Source: Molanna angustata
Lineage: Eukaryota > Arthropoda > Insecta > Trichoptera > Molannidae
NCBI GenBank assembly: GCA_963576475.1
Contig: OY754984.1
Location: 21,291,215 to 21,355,214, forward strand
Reading direction: 5' to 3'
Length of the DNA stretch: 64,000 nucleotides
The notes beneath the pieces are model-generated. The model searched no databases. It worked only from the letters and a program-made list of their open reading frames with translations, and was not told where the DNA came from. Within the stretch, counting starts at the first letter, position 1; the number at the start of each line of letters is the position of its first letter. A program made the position numbers and the translations under genes. Positions 59,497 to 64,000 of the stretch are shown piece after piece.

Positions 59497-59950
59497 ACTA
59501 CAGCCTTGTGTGGGCCCTGATATCCTCCAGAATCCTCCTCCAGTTTGTTATTCCGATCGCCGTTACATTGTCCTCTGTGTCATCCAGCCATCTTAGCTTG
59601 GGCCTGCCAATACTTCTTCTGCCCTCTAGATTAGGGTTGAGAATCTTTTTGGGAATAATGTTCATCATTCATCCAGCTGACATGTCCCATCCACTGCGGT
59701 CTGCGTACTTTTATGACTTGTACAATGTTGCGTTCATCATAATACCTGTAGTTGATGATTATTATGTTACATCCTACAATATCCATTGTCGTTTATTGGG
59801 TCAATATTTTTTCTCAGGATTATCCTTTCAAATATCAAGAGGCTATTTTCGTGTATTTTTGTTAAGACTCAGCATTCAGCTCCATACTCAACGACAGGTC
59901 AGAGAGAAGAGTTTTGAATATCAGGATTTTGTTAACAGTGAGATATTTAG
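59497..59950 (-). pseudogene. RTE-like LINE 3' fragment
   Basis: Minus strand: RRPQWMGHVSWM, a frame change, then GRRSIGRPKLRWLDDTEDNV, TNWRRILEDIRAHTRL and a stop just before CACTACAGCC. Same ORF2 end as at 24499-25035, 26495-26600 and 39850-40560. Confidence 0.8.
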
Positions 59951-60044
59951 TTTGTCAAACAAACATTATTGACTCCCAGCGGGGAAAAATTGCGTGTATT
60001 ATGTGCGATCAAAAAATATTCAGTTGATTGTTTTGCTTTTTCAG

Positions 60045-60154
60045 GTATGTAACATCGTATCGTAATCAGGAGAAGATCAAGTCGGGAGAAAGAACCGTCA
60101 GGATGACCATAGCTGATGAAGATATGGAATATATGGCGGGTCACGTCATTGATG
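60045..60154 (+). CDS. FASN: Fatty acid synthase exon D: dehydratase, first half
   Basis: The first base completes Trp (TG+G). It encodes YVTSYRNQEKIKSGERTVRM, then TIADEDMEYMAGHVID, with the G codon split at the donor. The H of GHVID is the first residue of the HxxxGxxxxP dehydratase motif and should be the catalytic His that removes the 3-hydroxyl as water. The acceptor is TTTTTCAG ending at 60044 and the donor is G|GTAAAC (phase 1). From here the gene is compact. Confidence 0.95.
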
Positions 60155-60335
60155 GTAAACTTTTATAATGTTTTAATCTAGTTTAAAAAATCACAGCAAC
60201 GAAGAAAGTTATTGGAGAATAAAGAAAAAAAATGGGTCCAGAACTATTTTATGAATATGACTTCTCGAATATTCTTGATTTTCTTCACATCTTTGTAGCT
60301 TCGAACCAAACAATATTGAAATGGATTATTTCCAG

Positions 60336-60526
60336 GTCGTAACTTGTATCCCGCAACTGGCTACTTGGTCTTGGTGTGGGAGACACTAGCCATGATGATG
60401 GGTGAGATGTACACGGAGGTGTCTGTTGTGTTTGAGAATGTGCGCTTCCAGAGGGCGACCAACATACCCAAAGAAGGGAACTTGGAGTTTGTCATCATGA
60501 TTCAGAAAGGCAGTGGAAACTTTGAG
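60336..60526 (+). CDS. FASN: Fatty acid synthase exon E: dehydratase core
   Basis: Joined to exon D, it completes HVIDGRNLYP, a perfect HxxxGxxxxP, followed by ATGYLVLVWETLAMMMGE and FENVRFQRATNIPKEGNLEF. This is the first hot-dog subdomain of DH, including the hydrophobic helix. It ends GSGNFE with phase 0. The splitting of one active-site motif across the D/E intron is a gene-structure detail. The frame stays open beyond the donor for 66 bases, but that stretch does not resemble FAS. Confidence 0.95.
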
Positions 60527-60755
60527 GTGAGGCATACTCATACAAAGCAAAAATTCATTCCATATTTCATTACTCAGATATATAATAATTAAGAACCTAT
60601 ATCATGAATTCAATTATCTTTCGATCTTTGGATCTTCTACTCTCCGAACTTAGGCCCTAATGGCAATATGCTAAACATATTAGAGCATGCGCTTTAAACG
60701 TAAATATATTTATCTTGGCTTTATTCGAATATATATATTTTATTATTTCATACAG

Positions 60756-60925
60756 ATTGTAGAAGGAGGAGCAGCTATCGTAACAGGAAAGGTTTACTCC
60801 AAGAAAGATGTCTCTCAAAGCTATCGTCCGTTCCCAGATCCGTTGGAGCCCACAGGCGATTACATTAGAACAATGAGTGGCAAGGATATATACAAAGAAC
60901 TCCGGCTTCGTGGATACAACTATTC
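60756..60925 (+). CDS. FASN: Fatty acid synthase exon F: dehydratase middle
   Basis: Encodes IVEGGAAIVTGKVYSKKDVS, then LEPTGDYIRTMSGKDIYKEL and RLRGYNY. The block K(D)IYKELRLRGY.Y..NFRGI is a strong animal FAS signature at the start of the second DH hot-dog. Acceptor TACAG ends at 60755 (phase 0); donor TC|GTAAGA at 60926 (phase 2). Confidence 0.95.
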
Positions 60926-61367
60926 GTAAGATGTTTGAAAATATTGACTTGTCAAGAATAAAATACTCAGGAGTTCCACAAGGTTCCTCCTGAGTTCGCT
61001 ACTATTTTCAATCTATAAAAATGAAATACGACTATTTATTGAAATATTCAATAATCTAATTAGGTATTTTCTGATAGTAAAAATACCAAATAAAACATGT
61101 ACCTAACTTAAGACACCTTTCAGTTTACAACTTTGCAACAAGAGTCGTGTTTATTGAATTTCGTTATTTAATCTTTGTTTGGTTATAATTAAAATTTTGT
61201 CTTTTTTAAAAAATACTTTTTTTTAAACTTTGGCGTATTGTGCAAATATTAGCTGATATATATGTAAATAAATCATTCAGACACTGAAAGCTCTATCAAA
61301 CAATTATAATTTCTGTACCTGGGACGCATTTATACAATTAATCCAAAGTTAAACAATTTTATTTCAG

Positions 61368-61628
61368 CGGCAACTTCCGAGGCATTCATAGCAGCAACAT
61401 CACCGGAACCAAGGGCTACGTCAATTGGATTAACAACTGGGTTACCTTCATGGACAACCTCCTTCAGATGAAGATTCTTTCCATCGACACCAGAGGACTA
61501 TTTGTCCCAACCAGAATCGAGAAGGTTTCCATAGACTCTACGAAGCACTACGCCATCCTCTCAGCAATCCCGGACGGAGAAATCAAATCTATTCCAGTCA
61601 CAGTGTACAAAGACATGGATATCATCAG
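61368..61628 (+). CDS. FASN: Fatty acid synthase exon G: dehydratase second half
   Basis: It completes the Ser codon and encodes GNFRGIHSSNITGTKGYVNW, then INNWVTFMDNLLQMKIL. The Asp of FMDNLLQ is at the position of the second catalytic residue of animal FAS dehydratase (the D...LLQ motif), so the DH active site appears complete. The rest (GLFVPTRIEKVSIDSTKHYA) closes the DH fold. The donor AG|GTAATT at 61629 is phase 2. Confidence 0.95.
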
Positions 61629-61785
61629 GTAATTTTGTGCATGACACAAGATCCTTAGCTTAAATCAAGAATGTATTAACAAAATCATATATCTACCTGT
61701 ACTGATTTCTATGAAAATAATTCATAACATCATGAAATGATATAGTTATTTAAGAAATACATTATACATATTTTACAATTTCAAG

Positions 61786-61906
61786 GTCTGGTGGTGTGGA
61801 AATTCGAGGTCTGAATGCGACAGCCATTACCAGAAGAAACCCACTCGGAATACCAGTATTGGAGAAAAATATATTCGTTCCATTCTTCCCCAGGGTTGAA
61901 ATGAAG
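61786..61906 (+). CDS. FASN: Fatty acid synthase exon H: DH to central-region link
   Basis: After the split Arg codon (AG+G) it encodes SGGVEIRGLNATAITRRNPL, then GIPVLEKNIFVPFFPRVEMK. G(V)E(I)RG(L)...I.RR is the end of the DH region in insect FAS. Ends at a codon boundary (phase 0), AAG|GTCAGT. Confidence 0.94.
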
Positions 61907-62185
61907 GTCAGTCTCAACCAAAATTATTTGATAATTCTAATGTAAAAAAGGAACTCTTTTATTGTTTAAGGTAATTCACCTTGAGCATTGTCGACTTAGA
62001 CGTTCCCTCAAAATCGAGTTGGTTATACATTTAATGTAAATTACTTTGAAACGATAATTTTGGTAAAGATATATTCAACAAACTCAATTACCAGGCATTA
62101 AATAAAAAAATCATCTATCTGTCAGTCGATTTTCCTTCGATATTAACAAATCAATATTGTAATCAACATTTATTTATTAACATAG

Positions 62186-62476
62186 GTCGAAGACATCATC
62201 AGAGCTGATGTGCAACTCGCTTTGGAGAACGTTCAAGGAGTTAAAGTTAAAGTAGTGGAAGTCATCGACTCCGAGACGCCTTCTGGCAGTAACCCATTGG
62301 CTCCGCACATATTTGCCTCCCTGGGAGATATGCCTCTCATCCAAGCTGACGTTCTGGTTATCAACGAAGATAAGACCTTGGACCTGGGACCAGGCATCAC
62401 AGTGGATAACAGAAAAATCTCAGGGGAAACCAACACCCTCATATTTGTAGGAACAAAACTGCTTCAGAGAGGAAAG
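62186..62476 (+). CDS. FASN: Fatty acid synthase exon I: non-catalytic central region
   Basis: 97 residues, starting VEDIIRADVQLALENVQGVK and including EVIDSETPSGSNPLAPHIFA and SLGDMPLIQADVLVIN. This corresponds to the remnant methyltransferase-like / structural region between DH and ER in animal FAS. I see no S-adenosylmethionine-binding glycine motif, as expected for the inactive animal version. Phase 0 at both ends. The donor is AAG|GTAAAA. Confidence 0.93.
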
Positions 62477-62599
62477 GTAAAAATTAATTTTCATATACAT
62501 ACTTATTTTAAAAAAACACCTTCAAGAACTAATCACAAGTCGGCACAGACAAAGAGTTGGGATATAGCAAGATAGAAGAAGCCTTCAAGAACCGATATC

Positions 62600-62720
62600 C
62601 TGGAATAATCGTTATTAAAGTCGATGACAGAGTGGCAAATACACTGGATTAGTAATTCATTGTACGCGAGTTCGGATTTTGTCTCGACCGATTTTGTAGA
62701 GCTTATTGGGAGAGATTCCG
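62600..62720 (+). mobile_element. Degenerate SINE family 1 head in FASN intron
   Basis: GATGACAGAGTGGCAAATAC, CTGGATTAGTAATTCA and CGCGAGTTCGGATTTTGTCT align with the tRNA-like head of SINE 1 (compare 58451), with many changes and little body left. It lies in the 369-bp intron between exons I and J. Confidence 0.65.
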
Positions 62721-62845
62721 TATAGATACAAAACTGTTTGTTATTTTAATCGCATATTTGTTTTTTTAAGTTATAGAAAATCTATATGCTTTATGAGGCC
62801 AAAAAATTTAATTGATTAATTAAATTTGAATTAATGTGCTTCTAG

Positions 62846-63289
62846 ATGCTGCAACAAGCTTTGGAATGCCTCAAAGAAAAAGGATTCATCATTTCGAGGG
62901 AGAGCCTCTCGTTAGACGTTGAGTCCATTGTTGAAAACTTGGACATCATCGGAGCCGCCAACACCAAAAACGAAAAACTGGTCTTCATGAGGAAGAGAGC
63001 CAGCACAAAACCAGCCAAGTTCATGGAAATCTCTGCAAGCGACGACAAGTATCAGTGGGTTGAAAAGCTGAAGGTGGCCTTGAAGGAGACAGACAAGCTG
63101 GTTCTCGTAGCTCAAAAGGAACCCCTGAACGGGATCCTCGGCCTAGTGAACTGTCTGAGAAGAGAGCCAGGTGGAGAGATTGTGGGGTGCGTGGCCATAA
63201 TGGATCCCAGCGCGCCTGGCTTCAACCCGGATCTGGAACTATACGAGAATCAACTCGACAAAGATTTGGCTATCAACGTTTTCAAAAAT
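62846..63289 (+). CDS. FASN: Fatty acid synthase exon J: structural region before ER
   Basis: The largest exon here, 148 residues. It starts MLQQALECLKEKGFIISRES; that Met is internal and not a start. Contains VENLDIIGAANTKNEKLVFM, WVEKLKVALKETDKLVLVAQ, and the well conserved GILGLVNCLRREPGGE followed by NPDLELYENQLDKDLAINVF. In animal FAS this stretch is the inactive KR-like subdomain that leads to the enoyl reductase. Phase 0 at both ends (TCTAG|ATG, AAT|GTAAGG). Confidence 0.95.
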
Positions 63290-63494
63290 GTAAGGCTATA
63301 TGTTTTCTTTATTGTTGTCATTTTTTTCAGTATAAGTACATACTATTACCTACTATATAATATTGAGGCATCGGCTTAGAATAGTTCTTCCAATCTTTTC
63401 TATTGTTGTATTCGGGTGTTCCATAAGAGCCGGGTAATCGAAAATATTTCACGTAGTTCAGCCTTTTTTAAGGTAATCCACACCCGCAGACTTC

Positions 63495-63700
63495 CATATA
63501 ATACAGTCGGTAGAGCGGTTAACGCGCTAGTGTAATAATCCAGCGACGGCGAGTTTAAACTCCATCCTGCCTTGACCAATTTACATACATAGTTCACCTA
63601 TAGCACAAAAATGTATGCTTAATTTAGGAATTTATGAAGATGTATATGTACTTGTTTAACAAGGGCATATTCATTTTTATATACGAAAAAAAAATCATAA
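63495..63700 (+). mobile_element. SINE family 1 copy in FASN intron
   Basis: TCGGTAGAGCGGTTAACGCG is followed by a changed B box (GAGTTTAAACTCC) and body TTCACCTATAGCACAAAAAT, GATGTATATGTACTTGTTTA. The B box is damaged. It lies in the intron 63290-63983. Confidence 0.8.
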
Positions 63701-63983
63701 TTTAAGGAGTTCCACAAGGCTCTTTGTTGAGTCCACTAGTAGTTTTATGTGCATTATATTATGACCGGTTGAATAAAAATATACATACACAATAATACAT
63801 AAATAAATATATTGATCTCATTCCTCCTAGCCCATTATTTTCATCAACATCTTTCCCCCCCCCCTGCATACAAACAATATTATTATAAATTATTCAAAAC
63901 CTTTTTGCCCCTTCACCACATTGTTAGAAGATCAAAACTAATATCCATTTATAAAAATAAGTTATGACTCCGTTTATTTCCAG

Positions 63984-64000
63984 GGTCAATGGGGTACATA
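63984..64000 (+). CDS. FASN: Fatty acid synthase exon K, start only
   Basis: After acceptor TTTCCAG ending at 63983 the first bases encode GQWGT, joining exon J as VFKNGQWGT. This is the conserved VFK(N/D)G.WG(S/T) block at the entry to the enoyl reductase domain of animal FAS. The exon is cut by the window end. Confidence 0.88.

Noticed and set aside
62846..62848. ATG at the start of exon J as a translation start for a separate gene
   Set aside because: It directly follows a CTAG acceptor and continues the FAS frame from exon I. Residues on both sides match FAS.

Overview
The window looks like nuclear DNA of an insect, most probably a moth or butterfly (Lepidoptera). It is AT-rich, its one host gene is split by GT-AG introns, the protein is an insect-type fatty acid synthase, and the dispersed repeats (tRNA-headed SINEs, RTE-like and CR1/L2-like LINE tails, a Helitron ending in CTAG at an A/T target, many foldback elements) are of kinds common in Lepidoptera. 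The species cannot be named from the sequence.

Host gene. One gene covers the whole window on the + strand: a cytosolic type I fatty acid synthase (FASN-like). Eleven coding exons are visible (6886-7034, 8217-8401, 33046-33165, 60045-60154, 60336-60526, 60756-60925, 61368-61628, 61786-61906, 62186-62476, 62846-63289 and the start of one at 63984). They join in frame with matching phases at every junction and give about 685 residues. These run from the end of the malonyl/acetyl transferase domain, through the dehydratase (HxxxGxxxxP motif and second catalytic Asp present), into the non-catalytic central region before the enoyl reductase. The ketosynthase end lies upstream of base 1 and the ER/KR/ACP/TE end lies beyond base 64000.

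Layout. 1-6885 is intron with a SINE, a LINE 3' end, short tandem repeats and a foldback element. 6886-8401 carries two exons. 8402-33045 is a 24.6-kb intron and 33166-60044 a 26.9-kb intron; both are packed with transposable elements and satellites. From 60045 to the end the gene is compact, with introns of 0.2-0.7 kb.

Mobile content. The most complete element is a Ty3/gypsy-type LTR retrotransposon (about 49301-54318, minus strand). Its two 299-bp LTRs appear identical and it has a polypurine tract, a gag ORF, a -1 frameshift heptamer leading into pol, and a DD35E integrase. It is damaged by a frame break between RNase H and integrase. In place of an obvious tRNA primer site it has an 11-nt match compatible with self-priming. 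It sits inside the third copy of a foldback element with a TTAA target duplication. The two other copies of that foldback also carry guests, a Helitron and a smaller foldback. Further elements are two hAT-type elements with 8-bp target duplications, several 5'-truncated LINEs, at least four SINE families, two inverted arrays of one 73-bp unit, long (AT)n tracts, and several minisatellites, one of which starts at a FASN splice donor.

No rRNA gene, functional tRNA gene, CRISPR array or second host protein gene was recognised.
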